The notes beneath the pieces were generated by a model that had not been told where the DNA came from, searched no databases, and saw nothing but the letters and a program-made list of their open reading frames with translations. A program made the position numbers and the translations under genes. 64,000 nt of DNA from Enterococcus larvae (GTDB lineage Bacteria; Bacillota; Bacilli; Lactobacillales; Enterococcaceae), in the NCBI RefSeq assembly GCF_017830045.1, contig NZ_JAEDXU010000013.1:46125-110124 (forward strand). Direction: 5' to 3'. Shown piece by piece: positions 26,065 to 34,337 of the stretch (positions are counted from its first letter, which is position 1; every line of letters starts with the position of its first letter).

Positions 26065-26406
26065 ATGAAGAAAGTAGAAGCAATCATTCAACAAGAAAAA
26101 TTAGAAGAATTAAAATATGCAATTGACCATGAAGCAGAAACCAGCGGGATGACAGTAACACAGGTCCTAGGCTGTGGGCAGCAAAAAGGCTTGAAGGAAT
26201 ATGTGCGCGGCCAGGAGGTTATCACGACATTGTTGCCGAAGATAAAAGTCAGCTTTGTAGTAAATGATGATAAGGTAGAGGATATTCTCACGCTTATTCT
26301 GGATATTTGTCAGACAGAGGAAGTTGGAGATGGAAAGATATTTGTATACCCTATCGAAGAGGTTATCCGAATCCGGACAAGAGAAAGAGGAATCAAGGCA
26401 ATTTGA
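26065..26406 (+). CDS. glnK: PII nitrogen regulatory protein
   Basis: 113 residues. Trimeric PII protein that senses ATP/ADP and 2-oxoglutarate and blocks Amt. Seen: MKKVEAIIQQEKLEELKYAI, the T-loop region GCGQQKGLKEYVRGQEV, the B-loop VGDGKIFVYPIEEVIRIRTRERG. In uridylylated PII proteins the T-loop reads ExYRG; here it is EYVRG, so the modified Tyr51 position is Val. The ATG at 26065 is chosen after AAAGAGGTAG; the frame runs 18 codons further upstream without a ribosome site. It is probably co-transcribed with amtB. Confidence 0.93.
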   Translation: MKKVEAIIQQEKLEELKYAIDHEAETSGMTVTQVLGCGQQKGLKEYVRGQEVITTLLPKIKVSFVVNDDKVEDILTLILDICQTEEVGDGKIFVYPIEEVIRIRTRERGIKAI

Positions 26407-26438
26407 TCATAAGCTTAAGAAAAAGTGACGGCGGATCA

Positions 26439-26507
26439 CTTGGCAATAGACCATCAAAAAGCTTATACAACAGGCAGCGAATCAACGAATCCTTGTCTAT
26501 TGCTAAG
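26439..26507 (+). repeat. unexplained 13-bp inverted repeat after glnK
   Basis: CTTGGCAATAGAC (26439-26451) pairs with GTCTATTGCTAAG (26495-26507), one G-U, around a 43-nt loop. There is no T-run, so it is not an ordinary terminator. It may be an RNA element at the 3' end of the amt-glnK transcript or the remnant of a mobile element. Confidence 0.4.
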
Positions 26508-26778
26508 TAAATTTCTGTCGGAAAAACAGGAACCGGCAGTTGGAATATTCCCCTCGCTTTTAGCTTAAGTTTATTGGAAACCATATATACGAATAGAATC
26601 TGATTAACAGAGTATGGGAATGAATTATGTTCCTATACTCTGTTTATTTAAGTATTGCTGCATAAATCTTATAAGAAAATCGTTAGTTGCTCCTACTTCT
26701 TTTACCACATAATTGGTACAAGAGTCACTTTTCATATGATGAATCTTTAATAGGATTCTTAGAGTAAGCACTGCTCTA
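26508..26778 (+). other. glnK-dinB intergenic region
   Basis: No gene seen. It contains a terminator-like hairpin (separate entry) near its centre and otherwise AT-rich sequence up to the dinB promoter. Confidence 0.5.
26607..26650 (+). terminator. terminator upstream of dinB
   Basis: A 14-bp stem with one G-U pair (26607-26620 with 26630-26643) and a TTTATTTA tail; probably ends the amt-glnK unit. Confidence 0.7.
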
Positions 26779-26807
26779 TTGAAGATGAACAAACGTTCGT
26801 TTATAAT
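26779..26807 (+). promoter_or_regulatory. dinB promoter with LexA (SOS) box
   Basis: TTGAAG (26779-26784) and TATAAT (26802-26807) are 17 bp apart. GAACAAACGTTC (26787-26798), an exact GAAC-N4-GTTC Gram-positive SOS box, fills the spacer. LexA bound there would block RNA polymerase, giving DNA-damage-inducible dinB. Confidence 0.9.
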
Positions 26808-26829
26808 GAGGGAGGAGGGGGCTTATAAG

Positions 26830-27969
26830 ATGAGTGAACTACGGTTTCCATTAAAAAACGATACATCGAGAAAAATTATACATATTGATATGGATGCTTT
26901 TTTTGCTTCTGTAGAAGAGCGGGATCATCCTGAGCTTGTCGGCCATCCTTTAGTTATCGCCCGTCATCCCAGTGATACAGGAGGGCGTGGGGTGGTTACC
27001 ACGGCAAATTATGAAGCGAGAAAGTATGGTATCCATTCTGCAATGAGTGCACAAAAAGCCTTTGAGCTTTGTCCTCATGCTATATTCAAAGCAGGAGACC
27101 ATCAAAAATACACAGAGATATCTCAGCAGATTCGTGAGATTTTCCGACGCTATACAGACATCATAGAGCCGGTATCCATCGATGAAGCATACCTAGATGT
27201 AACAGAAAATAAAATCGATAGTAAGTCTGCAATCAAAATTGCCAAGCTGATCCAGCGTGATATCTGGTTGGAACTTCAATTAACCTGTTCTGCCGGAGTC
27301 AGCTATAATAAGTTTTTAGCAAAGCTGGCGTCTGATTTTCAGAAGCCGAAAGGGATGACTGTTATTCTTCCAGATGAAGCTGAAGGTTTTTTAAAGGCGC
27401 TGCCTATTGAGAAGTTTCATGGTATTGGCAAGAAAACTGTCCCAAAAATGAATGAGTTGGGGATCTATACAGGGGAGGATCTGTATAATATGGATGAAAT
27501 GACCTTGATTCGTCATTTTGGCAAGATGGGTTATTCGTTATTCAGAAAAGTCCGAGGGATTCATGATTCGCCAGTCAGTATAACAAGGGATCGGAAATCG
27601 GTAGGGAAAGAGCATACATATGGAACACCTTTGGCAACTGAAAATGAAGTGATCACACAGCTGCGTACATTGGCGGATAAGGTAGAGCAATCACTTCGAC
27701 GGGTGCAGCGGCATGGAAAAACGATTGTATTAAAAGTGCGCTATACAGATTATTCAACTATTACGAAGAGAAAAACCTTACCTCATTATATCGTGGAGAA
27801 GGAGGAGCTTTTTTATCAGGCAAGCCTTATCTGGGAAGAGGTGGGTGGGTTGGAACATGGGATTAGGCTGTTGGGGATCACGTTGACAACATTGGACCCA
27901 TTGACCTATGAAAATATCACATTGCCTCTATGGGAAAAGGAAAATCAGCGAGAGCAGAAGGATACATAG
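26830..27969 (+). CDS. dinB: DNA polymerase IV (Y-family)
   Basis: 379 residues, translesion polymerase. Seen: IIHIDMDAFFASVEERDHPEL with catalytic Asp residues, VTTANYEARKYGIHSAMSA, SIDEAYLDVT (second acidic pair), SYNKFLAKLASDFQKPKG and the HhH FHGIGKKTVPKM; the little-finger domain follows. The start is set at 26830 because the promoter and LexA box occupy 26779-26807, which excludes the in-frame ATGs there, and GGGAGGAGGGGG stands before 26830. Confidence 0.95.
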   Translation: MSELRFPLKNDTSRKIIHIDMDAFFASVEERDHPELVGHPLVIARHPSDTGGRGVVTTANYEARKYGIHSAMSAQKAFELCPHAIFKAGDHQKYTEISQQIREIFRRYTDIIEPVSIDEAYLDVTENKIDSKSAIKIAKLIQRDIWLELQLTCSAGVSYNKFLAKLASDFQKPKGMTVILPDEAEGFLKALPIEKFHGIGKKTVPKMNELGIYTGEDLYNMDEMTLIRHFGKMGYSLFRKVRGIHDSPVSITRDRKSVGKEHTYGTPLATENEVITQLRTLADKVEQSLRRVQRHGKTIVLKVRYTDYSTITKRKTLPHYIVEKEELFYQASLIWEEVGGLEHGIRLLGITLTTLDPLTYENITLPLWEKENQREQKDT

Positions 27970-28289
27970 TTTTCAGCGCGTTCATATGGAGTGATTGGAA
28001 ATAAGGAGAAATATCCGCTTATAGAAGCAATAATGGCAGCTTTCGATTTTGATAGAATCCATTCATCGGAATAAAGGAAGAAGGCTGCAGGGGGGAGAAT
28101 GCTTTGGCTGGGAAATAGCGATGACAGATGGCTCTATCAGTTTTGGTCATTCGACTTCCTTAGCTTTTTAGGTAAGGTACAGCTAGGATAGCTGTTAAAA
28201 AATTCTAAATAAATCGGAACAGTGAAGAGGGAGACGCAGAAAAGCGTTGCACTCTTCACTGTTCTTTTCTTATTGTTTGTCTGAAGGAG
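27970..28289. other. dinB-ABC transporter intergenic region
   Basis: 320 bp between convergent genes. It holds the bidirectional terminator listed separately. A 30-codon ORF (28099-28191) with a GGGGGGAG site and four Trp codons was noticed but has no other support. Confidence 0.5.
28217..28268. terminator. bidirectional terminator between dinB and the ABC-2 operon
   Basis: A 13-bp perfect stem (28217-28229 with 28252-28264), T-rich on the plus side and AT-rich on the minus side, lying between convergent genes. Confidence 0.7.
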
Positions 28290-29021
28290 CTATTTTTTAT
28301 TCATGAAATAGATAACTGAAGCATAACCGATAATACACCAGCTAAGCAGCTTAATATACTCAATAGGAGACGCAGAAAAGCTGGTATGGGCAAATGAGCT
28401 TCGTATAATTTGAGCCATGGCGTCGATTGGCAGTAGACGATGAAGGAATTGAAGCCACTCCGGTAAACGTTCTATTGGAAAGTTAATAGGAGAAAACATC
28501 AGACTTCCGAATGCCAGAACCATGCAGACAAGCATCGTCTGTTCTGCACTTAGCAGATAGGAGAAGCCGTAACCAATGGCGATACAAGTAATTGATGAGA
28601 TCAGGAATGCAGGGATAACTGTCCAGCTTAGAGCATAACCTGGGGCATACAGCCATTGCGCGCAAAGCGTAGATATTATAATGCCTGGAATCATTACGAG
28701 TACCCAAATGATGGTGTCTGCGCTGATGATTGAAAGTCTATTGACTGGCAGTGTTTTGAGAAAGGAGAGATGTCCTTCTGTTTTTGCAGTAGCATTTTGC
28801 ATCGGCAAAGCAGTTAGTCCGCTCATGATAAAAATCATCGTTGGAGCTCCGGTAGCCAGATAGAGTAGCGTAGGTTTATCTATCTCGGCATATAAAAAAG
28901 TAAAACCAATAGTGATACCTAGTGAAATTATGATTTGTTGGAGCGCGTAAAAAGCAATTGTTCCTCCTAATCTAGCTGCTTGCAGACGTAACACATATTT
29001 CGTTTGTTGTAGGTAACCCAT
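28290..29021 (-). CDS. ABC-2 type transporter permease
   Basis: 243 residues with six predicted transmembrane helices. LSFLKTLPVNRLSIISAD is the conserved cytoplasmic coupling region of ABC-2 exporters, and IERLPEWLQFLHRLLPIDAMAQIIR near the C-terminus is typical of drug or lantibiotic exporters of this type. Its start lies inside the upstream ATPase gene (50-bp overlap), so translation is coupled. The substrate is unknown. Confidence 0.85.
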   Translation of the reverse strand: MGYLQQTKYVLRLQAARLGGTIAFYALQQIIISLGITIGFTFLYAEIDKPTLLYLATGAPTMIFIMSGLTALPMQNATAKTEGHLSFLKTLPVNRLSIISADTIIWVLVMIPGIIISTLCAQWLYAPGYALSWTVIPAFLISSITCIAIGYGFSYLLSAEQTMLVCMVLAFGSLMFSPINFPIERLPEWLQFLHRLLPIDAMAQIIRSSFAHTSFSASPIEYIKLLSWCIIGYASVIYFMNKK

Positions 29022-29946
29022 GTCCCTGTTCCTCCTTTGTTAAATGAATATAAACCTCTTCCAGTGTCACTTCACTGAGCTGGTAATTTTGGATCAGCTT
29101 CTGCTCTAGTAAGAGTCTTGCCCAAGCAATCGCATCTCCGATATTTTCTGCTGTTAAAGATAAAACCAGCTGATCCTCTTGCTGAATGGTTAACTCAGCC
29201 CAAATCGGTGATTCAATTGCAGCCTCGTTATTTTGCAGGACTAGAGTCAATTGTAAGTTGCTGGGAACCAGCTTCTTGATTTCCTGTGTTGTTCCAGAGC
29301 ATAATAGCCTTCCCTGCTTGATAATGGCTACCTTATCAACGACTTGCTCCATTTCGAGCACATTATGGGTAACAACAATTACAGCGCAGCCTCGTTTAGT
29401 CAATGCTTGAATTTCCTTCCATAAGTATTTTCTCCTGATAGGGTCCACATCATTTGTCGGTTCATCTAAGATAATGTAATCAGGTGAATCAATGACCGCC
29501 ATGCAGAAGGATGTAAGACGTTTCACTCCGCCAGACAGGAATTGGCCAGGAGTATCAGCATATTCTTCTATATCCAGAGAGTGGAACAAGCGCTGCACTT
29601 CTTCTTTGACTGCTTCTGGGGACCCATTTCTTAATTCGCCCATGAGTGTGACCACTTGTCTCGGAGTCATCCAACCTAATGACAGCTGTCCTTGTACTTG
29701 TACAGAGCATTGAAAGCGTCCCAGTTTAGGACTTTCTCGAATAGATGACCCATTTATTTGAATATCACCGTGATCGATGCTTGTCAGACCAATGATTTGA
29801 TTGACGATCGTTGTTTTTCCTGATCCGTTTTGCCCCAATAAACCAAAGAGCTCTCCTTGTTTTATAGTCAGATTTATTTCCTTGTTAGCAATAACTTCCC
29901 TATGTTTATCTTGAAATGTTTTTGTTAGATTTTTTATTTCAATCAT
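28972..29946 (-). CDS. ABC transporter ATP-binding protein (drug-export type)
   Basis: 324 residues. Walker A GLLGQNGSGKTTIVNQI (about 34-50), Q-loop, signature LSGGVKRL, Walker B YIILDEPTNDVDP, and the switch His in VIVVTHNVLEME. A C-terminal extension of about 100 residues is typical of the CcmA/DrrA export subfamily. It pairs with the overlapping permease gene. A PadR-type regulator gene lies upstream on the same strand, separated by a terminator. Confidence 0.9.
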   Translation of the reverse strand: MIEIKNLTKTFQDKHREVIANKEINLTIKQGELFGLLGQNGSGKTTIVNQIIGLTSIDHGDIQINGSSIRESPKLGRFQCSVQVQGQLSLGWMTPRQVVTLMGELRNGSPEAVKEEVQRLFHSLDIEEYADTPGQFLSGGVKRLTSFCMAVIDSPDYIILDEPTNDVDPIRRKYLWKEIQALTKRGCAVIVVTHNVLEMEQVVDKVAIIKQGRLLCSGTTQEIKKLVPSNLQLTLVLQNNEAAIESPIWAELTIQQEDQLVLSLTAENIGDAIAWARLLLEQKLIQNYQLSEVTLEEVYIHLTKEEQGHGLPTTNEICVTSASS

Positions 29947-30004
29947 ATAAATTCCTCTTTCTTGTGTATCTAATAGTAACGTATCTAAAATATTTAATCA
30001 AGCA

Positions 30005-30036
30005 GAAAAAAACTATAGTGAATTTCCACTATAGCT
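30005..30036 (-). terminator. terminator after the padR-type gene
   Basis: On the minus strand an 8-bp stem (30013-30020 with 30027-30034) is followed by a run of seven T. It starts right after the regulator stop. Confidence 0.7.
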
Positions 30037-30657
30037 TTATTGCTTATTTTGTGATGTTGCTTTATTAAGCTGATCCTTGAACCAAGTGATTTCAAAATCA
30101 ATTTTTTTCAGTCCCAACTCAAGTGTGCTGTATTGATAATCAGCGATATCCGTAATCAATTCTTCTAAGCTTCTGTTGAATGAGAAGGGAGTAAAGTCAT
30201 CTTGTCGATTACTTTCTTTTAAGTAGGACTTGTATTCTTCCACTCCTTGTCTTTCAACATAATTCTTTGTGTGTATATGTTCTAAGGCAGCTTTCTCTTT
30301 TTCCAACTCTTGAATGTAGGACTTGATAAGAGGGATTCTTTTTTCTGCTGGAAGAAAGCCCATGAAAAAGAATTTAGACAGCTCCATATTTTTTTCTTTG
30401 TACTTCATTGGATGCTCGATTTTTTCCAAAAAGTATTCTTTTCCTTTGTCGGTAATGCTGTATATTTTTTTATTCACACTATTTTCTACAAGCTCTTGAT
30501 AGGTAACCATATCTCCGGCTAACAGTTTTTTTATAGCAGCTTGAATACTACCTGTACTGCTGCTGCTCATTGAAGTAAAGTTTGTTTTTATTGCATTTCT
30601 TAGCTCGTATACGGTTGATTCCTTCAGTAATAAAATACCTAATATGATTGTGTCCAT
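30037..30657 (-). CDS. PadR-family transcriptional regulator
   Basis: 206 residues. N-terminal winged helix starting MDTIILGILLLKESTVYELR, with the wing KKIYSITDKGKEYFLEKI, then a long C-terminal helical dimerisation domain. The start at 30657 follows AAAGGTGGG; an upstream in-frame extension to 30711 overlaps the promoter. It is coded just upstream of the ABC exporter genes, so it probably represses them and itself in response to a drug-like ligand. Confidence 0.9.
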   Translation of the reverse strand: MDTIILGILLLKESTVYELRNAIKTNFTSMSSSSTGSIQAAIKKLLAGDMVTYQELVENSVNKKIYSITDKGKEYFLEKIEHPMKYKEKNMELSKFFFMGFLPAEKRIPLIKSYIQELEKEKAALEHIHTKNYVERQGVEEYKSYLKESNRQDDFTPFSFNRSLEELITDIADYQYSTLELGLKKIDFEITWFKDQLNKATSQNKQ

Positions 30658-30682
30658 TTTTATCCCACCTTTGATAAGGCTG

Positions 30683-30711
30683 ATAGTATCATACCTAATA
30701 GTACGAGTCAA
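30683..30711 (-). promoter_or_regulatory. padR promoter
   Basis: On the minus strand TTGACT (30706-30711) and TACTAT (30683-30688) are 17 bp apart. The hexamer TACTAT occurs twice, once in the spacer and once as the -10 box, a possible operator arrangement for autoregulation. Confidence 0.7.
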
Positions 30712-30740
30712 TTTTTACTGAAGGTATAGCGATCGAATGC

Positions 30741-30776
30741 AAAAAAATCCGAGCTCAGATAAGCTCGGATTTTTTG
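30741..30776 (-). terminator. terminator overlapping the nrdG stop
   Basis: A stem of at least 9 bp (30747-30755 with 30762-30770) extended by A/T pairs. The nrdG stop codon lies inside the hairpin, and a T7 run follows on the minus strand. Confidence 0.85.
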
Positions 30777-31357
30777 ATTTGCTCATAAGAAATCTCGGCA
30801 TCGTGGCATTTATCCCAAATGACAGCTTGGCCTTCTGCTAATGATTTTTTCACGTCGATGATTCGTTGATTGCTGCTTCCTCTGAATTGCAAATTGAGAT
30901 TGCGTTTGCTCAACTCAAATCGTCCGTCTACCAGAATATCGATTTTATCAAGAAGTTCCAGCTTATCGGATGTTTCCAGCAGAAGCTCTTCGAAGGTATA
31001 ACCGGTCCATGACCAGATATCCTTTGTATCACCGAATTCCTCTTTGATTCGATCAACGACCTTCAGACATACTTCAGTATTTAGAAAAGGCTCTCCTCCA
31101 AGTAAGGTCATGCCCTGTACATAGTCATGAGAAAGGTCTTTGATGATTGTATCTTCTAGTTCCTGTGTGAATGGCTTGCCATAGCGAAAGTTTTGGACGG
31201 CTTTATTGAAGCAGCCTTCACAGGCAAACAGACAGCCGCTGACATAGAGACTGTTGCGAACACCTTCACCGTCAACAAAGTTGAAGGGTTTGTAGTCTGC
31301 AATATAGTTTTGACTGTAATCTTGTGCACGCCATTCTTTTGGGTGTGGATTATTCAT
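30755..31357 (-). CDS. nrdG: anaerobic ribonucleotide reductase activating protein
   Basis: 200 residues. Radical SAM enzyme that makes the glycyl radical on NrdD. The 4Fe-4S triad is in SGCLFACEGCFN (CxxxCxxC), followed by the GGEPF SAM-binding motif (LLGGEPFLN) and WSWTGYTFEELL. The gene lies 328 bp downstream of nrdD on the same strand, an unusually wide gap for this pair, with a long inverted repeat in between. The start follows AAAGGATG. Confidence 0.95.
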   Translation of the reverse strand: MNNPHPKEWRAQDYSQNYIADYKPFNFVDGEGVRNSLYVSGCLFACEGCFNKAVQNFRYGKPFTQELEDTIIKDLSHDYVQGMTLLGGEPFLNTEVCLKVVDRIKEEFGDTKDIWSWTGYTFEELLLETSDKLELLDKIDILVDGRFELSKRNLNLQFRGSSNQRIIDVKKSLAEGQAVIWDKCHDAEISYEQIKKSELI

Positions 31358-31685
31358 TGAACGATCATCCTTTCATTGACACTCTTAAAATCAGAGAGTC
31401 GAGCGGAAGTCTTTCTTTTAAAAGATGGAGGCTTCCCGTTTCTTTTTCAATATTGGCAAGTAAATTGGTCTATCTGAAGGTAAAATCAGATGTATCGAAG
31501 CAAGTGATCTCAACCTAAAAAGATCAGTTCTTTAGTGATCATGTAAACCGCCAATAGAAAAAGGGGGCATGACGAATCTATGTCCCTTCGATAATAAGCC
31601 GAAAATCATCAAAAATCTATAGAACAATTTTTGACATTTTCGGCTTATTCTTTGAAGCGTAAGAGACCTGTTATGATCTCTTTAT
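31358..31685 (-). other. nrdD-nrdG spacer with long inverted repeat
   Basis: No gene. 31593-31606 pairs perfectly over 14 bp with 31636-31649, and after a small mismatch another 8 bp pair (31609-31616 with 31627-31634), giving a 57-nt imperfect hairpin. Neither strand has a T-run next to it, so it is not a standard terminator. It could set the nrdD:nrdG mRNA ratio through processing or stability. Confidence 0.5.
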
Positions 31686-33878
31686 TTATTCTTTCATGTG
31701 TTTAACACGTGAAGAGATTTCTTTATGACGTCCATGAACCATCGGACGAGCTTGAGGGTTACCTAAGTAGCCGCACGTTCTTTTTACAACGTCACAAGAT
31801 TTAGGATCGTGATTGCCGCACTGCGGACATTCAAAGCCGCGTTCTGTTGGTTGGAAGTCTCCTTCAAAGTCACATTCGTAACAATGGTCGATTGGCGTGT
31901 TTGTTCCTAGATACCCAATGCGGTCATAAGCGTAATCCCAAACAGATTCAAGAGCTTTTGGATTTTGCTGCAGCACAGGGTATTCACAGTAATGAATGAA
32001 ACCGCCGGATGTGTATTGCGCATAGTCCTTTTCGAAATCCAGTTTTTCAAATGGTGTTGGATTCTTACGTACATCATAATGGAAACTGTTTGTGTAATAC
32101 TCTTTGTCTGTAATGTTTTCAACAGAGCCAAATTTTTCAGCATCAAGACGGCAGAAGCGGTCAGTCAGGCTTTCACTAGGTGTTGAGTAAACACTGAAAT
32201 GGTAGCCATAGTTGTTGCCCCATTCGTCTGCGTGAGTTTTCAAGTATTTTAAGATATCCAAAGTCAGCTCTTTTGCTTCTGGATTGTTCTCCCATTCGCC
32301 GCCGAAAAAGGCTGCTGCAACTTCATAGAGACCGATATAGCCCATAGAAACTGTTGCCCGTTTATTTTTGAACAGTTCATTTACAGAGTCTTTTCTTGAA
32401 AGACGCTTACCGAATGCTCCATACATGTAAAGAATCGGTGCATTTGCCGGAGTGGCTTCTTTACAACGTTCGACACGATAAACTAACGCGTCCTTCATGA
32501 TTTCCAGACGTTCTTCCAGTAGTGACCAGAATTTCTCGATATTGCCATGTGATTCCAATGCGATTCTAGGCAGGTTCAAGGTAACAACGCCAAGGTTCAT
32601 ACGTCCTACGTTGATTTCTTCGCCGTTTTCATCTTTCCAGCCTTGTAGGAAAGAACGACAGCCCATTGGCACTTTGAAGCTCCCTGTCAGCTCAATCAAT
32701 TTATCGTAGCTTAGGACATCAGGATACATTCTCTTTGTTGCACATTCCAAAGCCAGTTGTTTCACATCATAGTTGGGATCTTCTGCATTCAGATTCACAC
32801 CTCTTCTAAGTGTAAAAATCAGTTTTGGAAAAATTGCAGTTCGTCTCTCGCTGCCTAAACCATTAATCCGGATTTGCAGGATCGCTTTTTGGATTTCACG
32901 TTCAAACCAGCTGGTACCTAACCCAAAACCAAGGGAAGTGAAAGGTGTTTGTCCGTTTGAGGTGAAAAGAGTGTTGATTTCGTATTCCAGACTTTGCATC
33001 GCATCATAGATGTCTTTTCTGGTTTTTGCTTTTGCGTATTCTTCTTGGCGAGCTTCGCCGTCAATCCATTCTTTTGCATCTTCAAGATGTTTAAAGTAGT
33101 TTAATTCGGCAAAAGGAGCTAGAAGCTCATCGACACGGTCAGCAGAACAGCCGCCGTATTGACTTGAAGCAACGTTTGCGATGATCTGTGAAATCTGTGC
33201 AGTTGCTGTTTGAATAGATTTTGGTGATTCCACTTCAGCATTCCCGATTTTAAAACCATTGTTCAACATGCCTTTGAAGTCGATCAAACAACAGTTGGTC
33301 ATTGGTGTATAAGGATGGTAATCCAAGTCATGGTAGTGAATATCTCCCTTTTGATGGGCGTTTGCCACATGGGCAGGAAGCATTTTCAGCCCGATCGATT
33401 TACCAACGATCCCGGCAGTCAGATCTCTTTGTGTATTGAAAACATCGCTGTCCTTGTTGGCATTCTCATTGACAACTGTTTGATCCTTGTTCAGCAGTTT
33501 CCCTATAGTAAAGTTGATGTCTGTTGCTTTGCTGCGCTCGAAGTCACGACGAGTACGGTAATTGATATATTCTTCTGCAAGTGCGTATTCGTTTCTTTCC
33601 AATAAGATGTGTTCCACCACATTTTGGATTTCGTAAATTTTTACATCAGAAACAAAACGCTCGGAAATTTCCTGATCGACCCGTTCAACGATTTCCTGAA
33701 TTCGCTCATGTGCCAGAGGTTCCAGTCTTCCATGAATTTTTTGTTCAGCTTTGATCAAAGCGTCATAAATCTTCTGGTCATCAAAATCAACCAGTCGTCC
33801 ATCTCGTTTGATGATCTTTATATCATACAGAGATGATGCAGTAGTACCTAATGAATCTTTTTGTCCTATTTCCATCAT
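31686..33878 (-). CDS. nrdD: anaerobic ribonucleoside-triphosphate reductase
   Basis: About 730 residues. Class III reductase making dNTPs without oxygen. N-terminal ATP-cone (IKIIKRDGRLVDFDDQKIYDAL), catalytic barrel, C-terminal zinc site (CYECDFEG and CPQC) and the glycyl-radical region in RTCGYLGNPQARPMVHGR. The ATG at 33878 (or 33875, tandem ATGs) is chosen after a GAGGAG site; the frame extends upstream into the promoter region. It is preceded by a good promoter overlapped by NrdR-like boxes. Confidence 0.95.
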   Translation of the reverse strand: MMEIGQKDSLGTTASSLYDIKIIKRDGRLVDFDDQKIYDALIKAEQKIHGRLEPLAHERIQEIVERVDQEISERFVSDVKIYEIQNVVEHILLERNEYALAEEYINYRTRRDFERSKATDINFTIGKLLNKDQTVVNENANKDSDVFNTQRDLTAGIVGKSIGLKMLPAHVANAHQKGDIHYHDLDYHPYTPMTNCCLIDFKGMLNNGFKIGNAEVESPKSIQTATAQISQIIANVASSQYGGCSADRVDELLAPFAELNYFKHLEDAKEWIDGEARQEEYAKAKTRKDIYDAMQSLEYEINTLFTSNGQTPFTSLGFGLGTSWFEREIQKAILQIRINGLGSERRTAIFPKLIFTLRRGVNLNAEDPNYDVKQLALECATKRMYPDVLSYDKLIELTGSFKVPMGCRSFLQGWKDENGEEINVGRMNLGVVTLNLPRIALESHGNIEKFWSLLEERLEIMKDALVYRVERCKEATPANAPILYMYGAFGKRLSRKDSVNELFKNKRATVSMGYIGLYEVAAAFFGGEWENNPEAKELTLDILKYLKTHADEWGNNYGYHFSVYSTPSESLTDRFCRLDAEKFGSVENITDKEYYTNSFHYDVRKNPTPFEKLDFEKDYAQYTSGGFIHYCEYPVLQQNPKALESVWDYAYDRIGYLGTNTPIDHCYECDFEGDFQPTERGFECPQCGNHDPKSCDVVKRTCGYLGNPQARPMVHGRHKEISSRVKHMKE

Positions 33879-33913
33879 AAATTTCCAACTCCTCGATGAC
33901 TTATTCCTCATCT

Positions 33914-33942
33914 ATCATAAAACAATTTTATTCTTCTTTCAA
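33914..33942 (-). promoter_or_regulatory. nrdD promoter
   Basis: On the minus strand TTGAAA (33937-33942) and TATGAT (33914-33919) are exactly 17 bp apart. The -35 box overlaps the first NrdR-like box. Confidence 0.8.
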
Positions 33943-33997
33943 CTATATATAGTGTTATTTTTTTTAAAAAACAGTGAAAGGTATCTATATATTGTGT
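33940..33997 (-). promoter_or_regulatory. tandem NrdR boxes
   Basis: Two 16-bp sites match the NrdR consensus ACACTATATATTGTGT at 13 of 16 positions each: 33940-33955 (core ACTATATATAGTGT) and 33982-33997 (core CTATATATTGTGT). Their starts are 42 bp apart, four helical turns, so both face the same side of the DNA. Paired sites in phase are the known NrdR arrangement. Confidence 0.75.
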
Positions 33998-34337
33998 GTT
34001 GCGGTTTTGAAAAGTCTATGAAAACAAGCCTTATATAGGTTTGTAAGAATCGAGAACGCTGAATAAAATTTACTGAAACGGATTCAATGACAAAATTAAT
34101 TTTTGTCGGAAATTTGCGGATCAAAATGACTATTGAAATTCCTATCTTTTTGTTTGTGTTACCTTGAACTTTTTTGGAGGCGTGGAGTGGTTTTATGTAT
34201 AGTTGATGTGAAGTATGTGAAAAATCAATCAAATGAACTTCTTACAAAATTGGAAGATGGAAGAATACGAAAGAATGTTCAGTTATGGAAAATATTGGTA
34301 AAATGAAAGCAATAAACTGGATAGGCGGACGTATAGG
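33998..34337. other. nrdD to Bce-type transporter intergenic region
   Basis: About 340 bp without a credible gene. The stretch 34209-34305 is open in one frame from a GTG but too short and unlike anything I know. The promoter of the downstream ABC transporter genes must lie here; none was clear enough to call. Confidence 0.4.

Noticed and set aside
28099..28191. 30-codon ORF with strong ribosome-like site and four Trp codons
   Set aside because: Too short, no homology that I know, and located just before a convergent terminator.
34209..34305. Short GTG-started ORF upstream of the Bce-type ATPase
   Set aside because: Only about 32 codons, no ribosome site and no similarity to a regulator or kinase.
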